A stretch of 64,000 nt of DNA from Exiguobacterium sp. BMC-KP (GCF_001275385.1 NZ_LGIW01000015.1:930001-994000); one strand, 5' to 3'; shown: positions 1 to 9,600, counted from the stretch's first letter. Notes: generated by a model not told the origin, from the sequence alone. Numbers and translations are program-made.

Positions 1-2
1 TC

Positions 3-272
3 CTGTACATCACTGCAAATTCAGCAGTCGTACAATTGAAAAAGCGATATGCCACCGACATTTCGATTTCATCCACTTCTACAGAACTGCATATCTCGTT
101 TCTCGTTCATTTACCTACACTTGAAAAACGTGTAGTCATCAAACAGAACAATCAAGAGACGCATCAATTTTTCTTCGATCCTTTTGCTTCGATTGAACAT
201 GTAACGTCTAGTTTAAAACCATGGTCTAATGTAGGAAGCTTCAACAAGGAGGAAGACGCGTATGCCAACTAG
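3..272 (+). CDS. Hypothetical protein, 5' end outside window
   Basis: The frame is open from the left edge to a stop at 272. A TTG at 36 is possible as a start, but no ribosome binding site precedes it, so the gene probably begins outside the window. The visible residues are hydrophilic, beta-prone and without a signal peptide or a motif I recognise. The 3' end overlaps the next gene by 11 bases, and the ribosome binding site of that gene (AAGGAGG) lies inside it, so the two may be co-translated. No function can be given; it may itself be a remnant, since the gene after it looks like a truncated mobile-element gene. Confidence 0.4.
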   Translation: MYITANSAVVQLKKRYATDISISSTSTELHISFLVHLPTLEKRVVIKQNNQETHQFFFDPFASIEHVTSSLKPWSNVGSFNKEEDAYAN

Positions 273-480
273 CACTTTAGAACAACGCATGAATGCCGTC
301 CTCGATTGTTTGGCAGCCACTAAGGATTATCAACACATCGCCGGACGGCATGATGTATCGTATCAACAATTATATAATTGGGTCCGTCGTTATGAATCTG
401 GTGGTATTTCCGCCTTGATGGACCGTCGTGGTCGGAAATTACGTAGCGAACGACTTACTTCGACTCAGCATATGCCTTGA
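262..480 (+). pseudogene. Truncated IS3-type OrfA-like helix-turn-helix fragment
   Basis: The 72 residues resemble the N-terminal helix-turn-helix of IS3-family OrfA proteins: a recognition stretch reading VSYQQLYNWVRRYESGG, followed by MDRRGRK, which in that family leads into a leucine-zipper region. Here the likeness stops after DRRGRK and the frame runs out at 480 inside the 3' end of the convergent AHSA1 gene (overlap 26 bases). A good ribosome binding site (AAGGAGG) precedes the ATG. No OrfB, second half or terminal inverted repeat is visible. I read it as a remnant broken at about 440-455. A short stand-alone DNA-binding protein is the alternative. Confidence 0.5.
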
Positions 481-865
481 AACGATCAAGGATCGCCTGC
501 CAACCCGCTTGTTGCATCTCAGGCGGGTTCATCGTTTCCGCATCAAACGTCTCGACTACCTCTGTTTGTTCTCCATTTCTTGAAAAGTCAATCGACACCT
601 GACGTCCATCTTCGAGGACATAGACGATTCGCTGATGTGGAACGATCATCTCGTACGTACCAGTGAAATCAAATCCCATGCTGCCATCTTTTGCTTCCAT
701 ACGGTTCGTGAATTGACCGCCGACCGTCAAATCATTCTCTGACGCTGTCGTATGCCAATCATCTGATGCTGCATTCCAGCGTTTGATGTCTTCTGGTGCA
801 TTCCACATTTCCCACACCGTCTCGACTGGACGGTCAATTACGGCTTGAATCGTCAGTTTCGTCAT
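455..865 (-). CDS. AHSA1/SRPBCC-family protein
   Basis: A 136-residue helix-grip-fold protein of the activator-of-Hsp90-ATPase (AHSA1) branch. It has the family's opening (beta strand, then RPVETVWEMWNAPEDIKRW), the central GGQFTNRMEAKDG stretch and a long C-terminal helix GWQAILDRFKAYAES. Members form a hydrophobic cavity; substrates are usually unknown and no catalytic residues can be assigned. Three consecutive ATGs occur at the start. The third (865) is chosen because it lies 7 bases from AGGAGG, whereas the first is only 1 base away. It is not next to an ArsR gene, unlike the second AHSA1 gene near 29 kb. Confidence 0.85.
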   Translation of the reverse strand: MTKLTIQAVIDRPVETVWEMWNAPEDIKRWNAASDDWHTTASENDLTVGGQFTNRMEAKDGSMGFDFTGTYEMIVPHQRIVYVLEDGRQVSIDFSRNGEQTEVVETFDAETMNPPEMQQAGWQAILDRFKAYAESK

Positions 866-938
866 CATCATTCCTCCTTTTAATTGAACTACCCTCTCTT
901 TTTCGAGGATGCCTATCCAAATTCCTTGTGTCGATTCA

Positions 939-1175
939 TTAATTCGGTGGGGACTTTGGACTTTTTGTTTTCCATACTATAAATAAAAGAATCGCTGGAA
1001 TAAGACAAATGATCACGTCTTGAATCGTCGGTAGATGTAACGCTCGACTTGTTAAAAAACGAACGCCTTCAATCGTCCAAACCGTTAATAAGAAGGCTGT
1101 CAACGCTGCGAGTCGCCATCGTCTCGGAATACGGATCCAGTAAGCGAGGAGTCGCTCCGATTTCTTCATCCTCAT
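939..1175 (-). CDS. Small two-helix membrane protein
   Basis: A 78-residue basic protein with two predicted membrane segments, about residues 22-40 (LAALTAFLLTVWTIEGV) and 52-68 (DVIICLIPAILLFIVW), and a charged proline-rich tail. The start overlaps the stop of the upstream beta-helix lipoprotein gene in an ATGA arrangement, so the pair is translationally coupled. Another ATG two codons in (1169) is better spaced from AAGGTGG and could be the true start. I do not recognise the family. The coupling suggests the protein sits in the membrane beside the secreted lipoprotein. Confidence 0.7.
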   Translation of the reverse strand: MRMKKSERLLAYWIRIPRRWRLAALTAFLLTVWTIEGVRFLTSRALHLPTIQDVIICLIPAILLFIVWKTKSPKSPPN

Positions 1176-2452
1176 TCCACCTTTCGAACCGCTTTCAGGA
1201 AGCTTTGTTCCGTTTTATATGAGACATCGCGCCACATGAAACGTTTCGTATCCTTGAACGTATTTTTTTCAAACTGGTTCCCAGAACTCGTCTTGAAGTA
1301 ATGGGCGACACTTAACGAACCGCTGAACGTGTTCCCGATGATTTTGTTGTCACGAACATCGTGCTGGACAAGCAATTGACCACCTTCGAGTCCTTTCGTA
1401 TCGTTCCCTATCAACTGGTTTTGCTCAATCCGAACTCGTTTTGTCCCGCCGCGTTTCGCATCATAGCCGCCAATCGCGATACCGGTGTAAACATTGCGCC
1501 GCAAATCGTTTTGACGAACGATGACATCTTCTGCGTATCGTCCGGCATGTTCACTCGTTACTTCAATTCCGATATCACTCGCTTCGACAAGATTTTTCTC
1601 GATCGTTAAGTCTTTTCCACCATCGACATAGATACCGGCTGCGTTGTATTCCTTGCCGTAAGCAGGATTTCCGTAGCTCGACGTCCGGTAAACTCGATTT
1701 TCCGACACGACTCCCTCACGGACGTAGTCGTCTTTTTTCGATCGCGCGATTCCTTCATACCCGATCAAATCAATCCCGATGTTGTCGTTATCCCGTAAGA
1801 CGTTCTTCGTCACACGGAAATGTTTGACGTTTCCGTTTAAGACGAGGGCTTCGCTGAAACCGAGACGATTCTGCTCAACTCGGTTTCCCGTGACAGTCAA
1901 GTGACGAATCGCTTCCGTTCCATACACAGCAATCCCATGCGCATTCCCATCTGTTACTAACGTCTTGATGTGACGAACTGTATTGTTCTTCAACGTGATA
2001 TGCGACCCTGATCCTGTGACTAAAATACCGATTGGTGTGGCGTCCGCTCGTTTGGATTGAACGGCTTCAATCGTTAGACCTTGAACGGTCACGTATTGCC
2101 GATCCTTGATTTTTATGATTGGTAATACGTCATCCCGATCTTTGATTTTTTCCCCACTTAAGACGACCTGTTCGTCTTGATAATTTCGGAAAGTGATCGG
2201 TTGCTGTTTTGTTCCACTATATCTAACGCTCATCGCTTCATGATACGTTCCTTTTCGCAGGTAGACGGTCGTTCCGGCAGTCGCTTTTTTTGTCGCCTGT
2301 CGTACCGTTTTAAGCGGATGCTTCAACGTTCCGCTATTTTCGTCACTGCCGTTCGGTGCAACGTATATCGATTTTGCCTTCGATTCGGCCTCATCACTTG
2401 TCGAGGCACAACCGACGAGTAGGACGGTCGCTACTAACCATTTGCCTTTCAT
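1172..2452 (-). CDS. Right-handed beta-helix lipoprotein
   Basis: A 426-residue secreted lipoprotein. The signal peptide ends in a lipobox LVGC with Cys15. Then comes a DUF1565-like opening (IYVAPNGSDENSGTLKHPL, VYLRKGTYHE) typical of parallel beta-helix proteins, followed by many degenerate rungs of the form N.V..N.IGI (HITLKNNTVRHI, LTVTGNRVEQNRLG, LTIEKNLVEASDIGIEV). This architecture is shared by chondroitinase-B-like and other polysaccharide lyases and by cell-surface carbohydrate-binding proteins. I cannot identify catalytic residues, so lyase activity is not claimed. AAAGGAGG precedes the ATG. It is the first gene of a two-gene operon with the small membrane protein. Confidence 0.85.
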   Translation of the reverse strand: MKGKWLVATVLLVGCASTSDEAESKAKSIYVAPNGSDENSGTLKHPLKTVRQATKKATAGTTVYLRKGTYHEAMSVRYSGTKQQPITFRNYQDEQVVLSGEKIKDRDDVLPIIKIKDRQYVTVQGLTIEAVQSKRADATPIGILVTGSGSHITLKNNTVRHIKTLVTDGNAHGIAVYGTEAIRHLTVTGNRVEQNRLGFSEALVLNGNVKHFRVTKNVLRDNDNIGIDLIGYEGIARSKKDDYVREGVVSENRVYRTSSYGNPAYGKEYNAAGIYVDGGKDLTIEKNLVEASDIGIEVTSEHAGRYAEDVIVRQNDLRRNVYTGIAIGGYDAKRGGTKRVRIEQNQLIGNDTKGLEGGQLLVQHDVRDNKIIGNTFSGSLSVAHYFKTSSGNQFEKNTFKDTKRFMWRDVSYKTEQSFLKAVRKVE

Positions 2453-2483
2453 GATTTCCTCCTTTATTTAGCAAGAACAATGT

Positions 2484-2492
2484 TGGTATAAT
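2484..2492 (+). promoter_or_regulatory. Extended -10 promoter
   Basis: TGGTATAAT is a perfect extended -10 (TGnTATAAT) about 80 bases before the lipoprotein start at 2570. No good -35 is seen, which fits an extended -10 promoter. Confidence 0.45.
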
Positions 2493-2569
2493 CTAGGTAT
2501 TATTTCTATTTTTTGAATATTTTAATTTTTATCCTGATTCCCTATGACTATGGAAAAGAGGAATACGTC

Positions 2570-3148
2570 ATGAAATATGCGCTTTTATTCTCCCTTCCCT
2601 TGTTGCTTGCTGGTTGTGCAATGGAAGCAACCGTCCTTCCAAAAGAAACCGTCAAGATCAAGAAGTCTTCCTTTTCAATTACACCCTCTACCGCAAAGGA
2701 AGCGTCACTTAAACAACAGACTTTTTACTTTTCCGGTACACTTGATAGCCCTCTCTACTTACAAGCTGTCCAATTTGATGACACAGCATCACCACAAATG
2801 CTGATCGACAAACCAATTCCAGCCGGTACATACGATCGGACGCCGTTCCAGTTGACGTATGATTTGGATCTGTTAAAGGATTCGCATGCCTTTACGTATT
2901 CTCTTGATGCGAACAATGGTATTCCTGAAACGAAGACAGCGTACACCTTACCTCAAAGTGTCCAGACTGACAGCGGTCAATTCAATGATCAGAAACAGAC
3001 GAATGTTTCGTTTTATCCCTTACTACTAAAACGCTATACGACCGGAGAGACGATCATCGGTCGGTCGATTGATGCCCTACGATCGCCACATCTCAAAGTA
3101 GGAAAAGACGAAGGGGCAATTTTGATTTATTTGACGAAAACAAAGTAA
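2570..3148 (+). CDS. Small secreted lipoprotein, unknown function
   Basis: A 192-residue lipoprotein with a short signal peptide ending in lipobox LLAGC (Cys15). The mature part is beta-rich with no motif I recognise; it contains FYFSGTLDSPLYLQAVQFDD and a C-terminal GAILIYLTKTK. The ATG at 2570 is chosen because the signal peptide begins exactly there, with AGAGGAA before it. The frame can be opened further upstream from a TTG, but that would bury the signal sequence. The gene is monocistronic, between an extended -10 promoter and a strong terminator, and divergent from the beta-helix gene. The fold resembles small Ig-like lipoproteins, but this is only an impression. Confidence 0.75.
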   Translation: MKYALLFSLPLLLAGCAMEATVLPKETVKIKKSSFSITPSTAKEASLKQQTFYFSGTLDSPLYLQAVQFDDTASPQMLIDKPIPAGTYDRTPFQLTYDLDLLKDSHAFTYSLDANNGIPETKTAYTLPQSVQTDSGQFNDQKQTNVSFYPLLLKRYTTGETIIGRSIDALRSPHLKVGKDEGAILIYLTKTK

Positions 3149-3153
3149 GGAAA

Positions 3154-3184
3154 GCGACGTATCGAGGGAAGATACGTCGTTTTT
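3154..3184 (+). terminator. Rho-independent terminator
   Basis: A 9-bp stem CGACGTATC / GATACGTCG with a 7-base loop, followed by five T, directly after the lipoprotein stop at 3148. Confidence 0.85.
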
Positions 3185-3797
3185 AGTCCGCTAAGACGTG
3201 CGACATGTCAGCTTCTAATTGAATCAATGCTTCTCCGTTCTTATATTCAACAATCGTCAAACTCGTTCCATGAATGAACGGTGGATCCCATAACGTCGCG
3301 AACGGTTTCTGTTGGAAATGCGTCAGCAAAATATTCAGGAAGATGCCATGCGTCACGATCAAGATGTTCTCGTCTTCCTCGTGATCAGCAAGTCGTTCCA
3401 AAAACGATAGGATACGCTCGCGGACCTCGTCAAACGATTCCCCGGATTCCGGTATGTATTCGTGTGGTGTTTGCCAAAATGCCGCATGGGCTAGAGGATG
3501 CGCCACTTCGATTTCCGATGTCGTTCGTCCTTCCCAGGTCCCCATATGCATTTCTCGCAAACGTTCGTCGACTGTGACTGGAATCGACGGATCAAGATTC
3601 ATCATCCGAACCGTTTCTCGAACGCGCCCAATCGGACTAACGTACAGGTGATCCAGTGGAATGTCACGTAAGCGGTGACCGAGGTCCTGCGCATTTCGTC
3701 TGCCTTTTTCTGTTAAGGGGGAGTCTTCCCAGCCTTGCATCCGTTTTTCTAAGTTCCATTCCGTCTCGCCATGCCGTGTAATATAGAGTGTTGGCAT
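3183..3797 (-). CDS. Histidine phosphatase superfamily protein (PGM-like)
   Basis: A 204-residue cytoplasmic protein of the histidine phosphatase superfamily, branch 1. The catalytic RHG motif is at the start (LYITRHGETEW, His at residue 8), followed by the usual GR.NA..L (KGRRNAQDLGHRL), YVSPIGRVRET, a GTWEGRTTSEIE segment carrying the acid residue, and the second histidine in ILIVTHGIFLNILL. Members are broad phosphatases or cofactor-dependent phosphoglycerate mutases; the short length favours a phosphatase. The ATG at 3797 is used because the open frame upstream overlaps the divergent esterase gene and GAGAGG lies 9 bases before it. It converges on the lipoprotein terminator. Confidence 0.88.
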   Translation of the reverse strand: MPTLYITRHGETEWNLEKRMQGWEDSPLTEKGRRNAQDLGHRLRDIPLDHLYVSPIGRVRETVRMMNLDPSIPVTVDERLREMHMGTWEGRTTSEIEVAHPLAHAAFWQTPHEYIPESGESFDEVRERILSFLERLADHEEDENILIVTHGIFLNILLTHFQQKPFATLWDPPFIHGTSLTIVEYKNGEALIQLEADMSHVLAD

Positions 3798-3942
3798 CTG
3801 GATCATCCTCTCGACTTTTTGTTTCTTTAAAAAGTGTATCAAACTCTTACTGCTTTTTCCTGTAACTAGCGGAAAACGAACCAAAACGTGAAATCGAGTG
3901 ATCCGTTCGGTATGATCAAGGTAGACATAAAGGAGGAATTCG

Positions 3943-4818
3943 ATGAATCGCCAAGAGATGCTTGACCTTGCCAAACAGATCCGTTCGGATGAGGATCGTC
4001 CTCAAGTCACGCCTCCTCATCCACCGCAAGCTGTAACGACTACGCTACAGGTGCCGACGTCAATCGGCGAAGTGCGAGTATTACTCCACTCTCCAATTGA
4101 TGCAACTGAAACGTTACCTGGATTCATCAGTTTCCACGGTGGCGGTTTCATCACCGGATCGCCAGAGATGGATGAACCATGGAATCTGTTTCTCGCAGAG
4201 AACGTCAACTGTCATGTTCTCAATATTGAGTATCCGCTAGCCCCGGAGCATCCGTTTCCTGTTCCGGTCCACATCGCTTATGAAGTCGTTCAGTGGATTT
4301 TTAAGCAGTCCGAGACGCTTCATCTCGATCCTTCACGAATCGCGATCGGCGGTCATAGTGCTGGTGGCAATCTCGCGGCGGCAATCTCTTTATGGAATGC
4401 CGAACAGGCAAGCCCCCTACCGCTCATTGCTCAACTCCTGGATTATCCTCCGCTTGATCTCGCGACGGATCCAGCGGATAAACCGTTCTTTGAGGAGGCG
4501 ATTCCGGTCGAACAAGCCCGGCAGTTCAATGCGATGTACATCTCTCGTGCGGAAGACGCATATCACCACCTCGCTTCGCCACTTTATGCAGCTCAACTCG
4601 AAGCGTTACCACAGACGCTTGTCCTGACGGCTGAGCATGACTCTCTCGCACAGGAAGCACGACAGTACGCGAAACGGCTTCAAGCAGCAGGCGTTGCTGT
4701 CGAACACCAAGAGTTCGCAGGTCAAGCTCATGCCTTTACACACCACGGTGACGCAGTCGTCGCGCTGAAGGCTTGGCAACGTATGGCGTATTATCTTAAA
4801 TCGGTCTATCGTTCGTGA
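3943..4818 (+). CDS. Alpha/beta hydrolase, HSL-type esterase
   Basis: A 291-residue carboxylesterase of the hormone-sensitive-lipase family, which cleaves short-chain acyl esters. The oxyanion-hole motif HGGG starts at about residue 65 (FHGGGFITGSP), the nucleophile Ser139 lies in GGHSAGGN, the Asp is in TAEHDSLAQE and the His in GQAHAFTH. There is no signal peptide, so the enzyme is cytoplasmic. AAGGAGG lies 6 bases before the ATG. The gene stands alone between a divergent phosphatase gene and a terminator. The physiological substrate is unknown. Confidence 0.92.
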   Translation: MNRQEMLDLAKQIRSDEDRPQVTPPHPPQAVTTTLQVPTSIGEVRVLLHSPIDATETLPGFISFHGGGFITGSPEMDEPWNLFLAENVNCHVLNIEYPLAPEHPFPVPVHIAYEVVQWIFKQSETLHLDPSRIAIGGHSAGGNLAAAISLWNAEQASPLPLIAQLLDYPPLDLATDPADKPFFEEAIPVEQARQFNAMYISRAEDAYHHLASPLYAAQLEALPQTLVLTAEHDSLAQEARQYAKRLQAAGVAVEHQEFAGQAHAFTHHGDAVVALKAWQRMAYYLKSVYRS

Positions 4819-4824
4819 TCAAAA

Positions 4825-4855
4825 AAAGAGACGTCTGGGCAGAGACGTCTCTTTT
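4825..4855 (+). terminator. Terminator of the esterase gene
   Basis: Stem AAAGAGACGTCT / AGACGTCTCTTT with a 6-base loop and a T-rich tail. The A-rich left flank may make it work in both directions for the convergent gene ending at 4879. Confidence 0.85.
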
Positions 4856-4878
4856 GTATGTTTGACCCGCTCAACTGT

Positions 4879-5145
4879 TTACTCCGTGAGAAGCGGTTCA
4901 ATCGGACTATCCGGTGATTGCTGTATCAATCGCATGATCGTCTCTTCCGGTCGATCACTGACGATCCATATCACGTCTGCTCCTCTTTGATAGGTAAGAC
5001 TCAGCTGTTTCCATTGTTTTTGAACATGGACTTGTAGCTCGTTGATAGTGCGCGTCCGTTTTCCGAATCGCGCTGGAACATCCTCACTTTTCAACTGTGT
5101 CTCAATCACTGTATAATGACGATTCGTTACTAAGGTCGTCTTCAT
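4879..5145 (-). CDS. Hypothetical protein, 88 residues
   Basis: A small soluble protein, mixed alpha/beta, with no signal peptide or membrane segment and no motif I recognise. It has a coding look: a single uninterrupted frame and an AAGGAAA-like ribosome binding site before the ATG. It lies downstream of the DUF925 nucleotidyltransferase gene on the same strand with a 120-base gap in between, and converges on the esterase terminator. That gap holds only very short frames after a ribosome-binding-site-like AAAGGAG. Function unknown. Confidence 0.6.
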   Translation of the reverse strand: MKTTLVTNRHYTVIETQLKSEDVPARFGKRTRTINELQVHVQKQWKQLSLTYQRGADVIWIVSDRPEETIMRLIQQSPDSPIEPLLTE

Positions 5146-5266
5146 TTTTTCCTTGTTTCCTTCCTACGCTAGACTTCCTTCGATCGTCTCACCTTTCGTT
5201 GATTGATCCCAAATGAAATCCATTGAACTGCTTATCATCCATTCATGGCGTAAGCTCCTTTCTTAT

Positions 5267-5800
5267 TCATGTCTGTATATGTAGACTCGGATCGTCTCTC
5301 CATCCTTTCTCACTCACACGACGCTGAAAGATCGAATGACGATCCCCACTAACCTGAAAAGATGGGGTTGGACGAATGATCCGATCAGTAAAGTCATCTG
5401 CGCCGTAAGGAAGATACAGTTCAAAATCTGGTCGTCTCGTCACACCGATTGCCGTGACCGTCTCCGGAAACTGCGCGATTGCATCTTGCGCCGATGCATA
5501 CGGTGGCAAATCATTGACTGTATGCATACGTGCCTGATTCTTAACCGACCATGGTAAATCAATTTGTGTATTCAAGCATTGTTCATACTGCTTTTCCGTT
5601 TCTTCTGAAATATCCAATGAATCAAAATAGACGATATCAATATCCGATGTACCGTGACGTTTAACGTTCCAAATTTTTGAGCGTAAGACACCCGCACAAA
5701 TCCACCAATCGGGTAGATTAAGTCGTGCTACGATAGTCAGTAATTGTTGCAATTCTAAATCGTTTTGTAGACGATATTCTATTTCAATGCGATTCATCAT
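5267..5800 (-). CDS. Nucleotidyltransferase-fold protein, DUF925 type
   Basis: A 177-residue protein of the DUF925 / NTP_transf_6 family. The diagnostic motifs are WWICAGVLRSKIWN and SDIDIVYFD, the latter holding the two metal-binding aspartates of a polymerase-beta-like nucleotidyltransferase fold. The C-terminal part has the family's RRPDFELYLPYGADDFTDRIIRPTP-like stretch and an ending in EKGWRDDPSL. Members are predicted to transfer a nucleotide to an unknown substrate. AAGGA precedes two adjacent ATGs (5800 and 5797), either of which could be used. Confidence 0.85.
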   Translation of the reverse strand: MMNRIEIEYRLQNDLELQQLLTIVARLNLPDWWICAGVLRSKIWNVKRHGTSDIDIVYFDSLDISEETEKQYEQCLNTQIDLPWSVKNQARMHTVNDLPPYASAQDAIAQFPETVTAIGVTRRPDFELYLPYGADDFTDRIIRPTPSFQVSGDRHSIFQRRVSEKGWRDDPSLHIQT

Positions 5801-5966
5801 TTCATTCCTTCCGTTTCCTTATTATTCAATTCTACCTTATTTTATCAACTGGGTAATCGTTTCCTTATTTTTACACTATTTTCACCAATTGACTTGTTTC
5901 CATTCCTTGTAAATAGTATATTTTATATAAATATTCTGACTATTCTATCAAAAAAGGAGTGTTTTT

Positions 5967-6554
5967 ATGTCACATACTCGTAAAACGATTCCCGTATTGA
6001 TTACTTCTCTTGCTCTAATTGGTGGCGGCGGTTGGTACTGGTCATCACATCAGGAAAAACCGGTCAACGTCTCTTCCCAAACGAAACTGGCAGGTGTGAA
6101 CGAGAAGAAGGAGGATCGCATCTTAAACATTGACGAATTGATGAAACAAGGACTCGTCAAGACCTATCCCGGTGATCCCAAATTAAAAGCGAAGACCTTC
6201 CGTGCCGAGGCTCTTCTTTCTTCTCCACCAAAAGAGTTGAAGCTGAAAGACAAAACAGGTTATCGCTATGTCACCATCCCACTCGTTATGCACGACACAT
6301 CTGATAATTTTGGTGCATACAGTGTCTATAAACCGAATTTGTTTGTTCTTAATGATGGTAAAGGGCACGAGTACGATGTCGTCGATTACGTCAATCATAA
6401 TCCAAAGGCGTGGAAGAACAGTCATCAATATTATTCTCCATATCGCGCTCAAATCGATTTGGTCTATCAAGTACCTGAAGAAACGAAGACATTTGTTTTA
6501 TTTGCGGCTTCCGATGCGTTTCCGAAAACACATACAATTAAAATCGAACTGTGA
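5967..6554 (+). CDS. Secreted single-domain protein, homologous to the tail of the next permease
   Basis: A 195-residue protein with one N-terminal hydrophobic segment (about residues 8-26, including LITSLALIGGGGWYW) and no lipobox, so it is either membrane-anchored or secreted. Residues from about 48 onward match the last ~145 residues of the permease encoded 68 bases downstream. Shared landmarks are KTYPGDP / KTFPGDP, LKLKDKTGYRYVT / LKLKEKAGYRYIT, LVYQVP and a closing KI(D/E)L. The pattern (beta sandwich, late LVYQVPEE followed by a hydrophobic strand) resembles DUF4352-type extracellular Ig-like domains. A terminator separates the two genes, so they can be expressed independently. Function unknown; it may be a soluble counterpart of the permease domain. 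Confidence 0.75.
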   Translation: MSHTRKTIPVLITSLALIGGGGWYWSSHQEKPVNVSSQTKLAGVNEKKEDRILNIDELMKQGLVKTYPGDPKLKAKTFRAEALLSSPPKELKLKDKTGYRYVTIPLVMHDTSDNFGAYSVYKPNLFVLNDGKGHEYDVVDYVNHNPKAWKNSHQYYSPYRAQIDLVYQVPEETKTFVLFAASDAFPKTHTIKIEL

Positions 6555-6560
6555 TCCATT

Positions 6561-6588
6561 GCGCTTGCATCATGTGCAAGCGCTTTTT
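6561..6588 (+). terminator. Terminator between the secreted protein and the permease
   Basis: Perfect 9-bp stem GCGCTTGCA / TGCAAGCGC, 5-base loop and five T. It uncouples the two related genes, though read-through remains possible. Confidence 0.9.
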
Positions 6589-6622
6589 ACATAAGAAGTT
6601 GAAATAGAAAGGATGTGCAAAT

Positions 6623-9600
6623 ATGTTGCGATTTATTTGGAATTCGTGGTGGCGCAATAAAGAGCGATTTATCCTCTTACTCGTCGGAGTTCTTGTTGTC
6701 AGTACGGGTCTGAGTTACTTAATTGGAACGACACAAGCAAATAACGGTACAGTCGTCGATGAACTGCAAAAACGTTGGAAATCTTCCTACGATATTGTCG
6801 TGCGTCCACCGAATAGCCGAAGTGTGACGGAAGACCTTAAACTACTTGAGCCGAACTATATGAGTAGTCTTGATGGTGGAATCACGATGAAACAATATAA
6901 AACGATTCAAGCGCTTGCTGATGTCGAAGTCGCAGCTCCAATTGCGATGATCGGAAACCACTCTACGGGAGCACCTGTTGGTACGCACCGGTTTGACGAT
7001 TACGGTGTCTATAAGCTGACGATCACCGATAAACAGAATACCGGCTTGAACGTCGAAAAGTACTCTTCCGTTAGTTATCTCGCTGCCGGATGGACACCGG
7101 ATGAAAATGCAACACGTTCCGGCGTCGCACCTGCTGTTCTTGGTGAAGATCCGTTATTAGAATTCGGAAGCGATACGATGATTGCCGGAATTGATCCCAA
7201 AGCAGAAGCCCGCTTAATCGGACTAGATAGCGCGACAATCAGCGGAAAACATAGTCGTTACTTTGACAAACAAGACACAGCAAACGTCGTTGATCCTGAA
7301 CTCGGAACGGTTGAGATGCCCATTTTGATGAGCGAACGGGAATATGTCGATGCGTCACGGACGTATACGTATGAGAAATTAGACCTCCCGCTTATTAATG
7401 ACTCGATTCAAGAGACAATTCAAGATGTCACAAAGCGTGGCGGTGAAAAGTTTCTAAATACGCTACAGACGACTGACGACCCTGCAAAGACGTATTCAGT
7501 CACAACGCAGGACGTTCAAAAAACATTGCTAAAACAGATCATGACGGACTCGTTTCCTGAGCTACCGTCAGGAAATTCCGAATGGCTGATCCTAAAGCCG
7601 TCGCCGATTAGTTACCAGTCGATTTCTAGCCCTTTTAAGTCGCGCTGGCCGTTCAGTTATCAAGTTGAACCGAAGAAAGTCGATCCGGATTCATTACTTG
7701 CGAAACGAACGATGTACCGGGAAGCACGAATGTTCGGAAAGACGAGTGATGATTGGCCACGGATTCGCTTAAACTACATCGGAGTCTTCAATCCGAAGAA
7801 ACTGAATTTATCGAAGGATCCATTGACGGAACTACCGATGGAGACGTATTTCCCTGCAAAGGCACAATGGGTCATGGATAAGAATGATCGTCCGGTTAAC
7901 CCCGTCAAGGATGTCAAACCAACAAACGATTCATATGATTTCCTGACGAAACCCCCTTCGATGTTGACGACGCTTGATGCCGCCTTCAAGATTCGCGGCG
8001 AAAAAGCGATCTCTGTCATACGCGTCAATGTAAAAGGCGTCGATCAGATGAATGCAGCGAGTGAGCAAAAACTCCAAGACGTCGCGAAAGAAATTGAGGA
8101 AAAGACCGGTCTGATTACGGATATCACGCTTGGTTCCTCTCCCCAGCTCGCTTTGACGTACTTGCCTGGACTTGAAAAACAATCAGCCCTCGGATGGGTC
8201 CAACAACCGTGGATCAAGCTTGGTTCTTCAATGACGATTTTCCAAGAAGCGAAAGTCGGCATGTCTGGTGTCATCGCTAGTGTCATTGCGGTTGCGCTCG
8301 TCTATGTCTTTAGTTCGAATATCATTCTGCTCTATGCACGAAAAAAAGAATTCGCAATTCTGTTGTCTCTCGGCTGGCGCCCGCGTCAACTCTCTAAGTT
8401 ACTGTTTCTTGAAGCGACTTTACTCGGGTCTCTCGTAGCGTTAATTGCCTGGTCAATCCTCGGAACGTTTTGGTTAACGACTGATCATCCAATCGCCCTA
8501 GGACGAATTCTTTTAATTGGACTTGCCGGCCTACTCATTTACTGGGGTGGTACGCTCGTACCAATGGCATTAATTCGTAGAATCAAACCGTACGAAAGTA
8601 TTCGCTCTGGTGAAGTATCTCGCTCTCGCAGATTCGTACGCTCACAATCGATTCTTGGAATGGGCATAAATCAACTTGTCACATACTGGCAACGTACGAT
8701 TCTTTCAATCATTTCAATTGCCTTACCGACAAGTTTGTTTATCTTCTTCCTCTTCGTGACATTCCGCTTAAAAGGCGTTCTCTATGCGACATGGCTAGGT
8801 GAATATGTCGCCTTAGAAGTCGGTACGATGCATTATGTTGCGATGGGAGTTGCCTTATTGATTGCCATCTTGACGACGACAGAGATTCTTTGGCAAAACG
8901 TCAATGAACGTCGGAGTCAACTCGCAGTCTTAAAAGCGACGGGTTGGCAAGACGGATTGATTCGTCGTCTCGTCTTACTTGAAGGTTTACTAACAGGATT
9001 ACTAGCCGGGATCATCGGTCTTCTCTTTGCTCTTGCGATGATTTGGCAAGTGTATCGTCAATTCCCGACAACGGAACTCGGTTTCTTATCTGCAACGATT
9101 CTAATTCCGCTCCTGACAGGTGTCATCGGAGCGATTTTACCAGCACAGCGCGCTGTCCGTATCGTTCCAAACGCGGCGATCAGTAACATAAGTGCCAATT
9201 CTAAAGAAACAGAACGTCGTTTCAAGCTAGCACTTTCATCCATCGGTGCTGTGTTATTCATCGGAGTCCTATCGCTCTTCTTATTCGCCACGAATGAAGG
9301 ACCAGTCGAACAAACATCGACTGCGAAAGCACCAAAAGTTATCACGACCGGCAGTAAGATTTCCGATGGCTTGACGGGTGCAAAACGACAACTCGATGCG
9401 ACACCAAAAGAATCTTCCGGAGTGATCGAAGAAACGATGGCAAAAGGAACGATTAAGACTTTCCCCGGAGACCCTGCCGTTAAAGACACAAGTTTCTGGG
9501 TAGGTAAGTTATTGAAACAACCACCTAGCTCCTTGAAATTGAAAGAAAAAGCCGGGTATCGATATATTACGGTTCCGACCTTTTATCAAGATCTCAACTA

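Noticed and set aside
36-272. TTG at 36 as the real start of the left-edge gene
   Set aside because: No ribosome binding site precedes it and the frame is open to the window edge, so the gene probably begins outside.
5146-5266. A ribosome-binding-site-like AAAGGAG and several ATGs on the minus strand
   Set aside because: The frames after it have only 3 to 19 codons, with no recognisable product. It could be the decayed start of a gene, but this cannot be supported.
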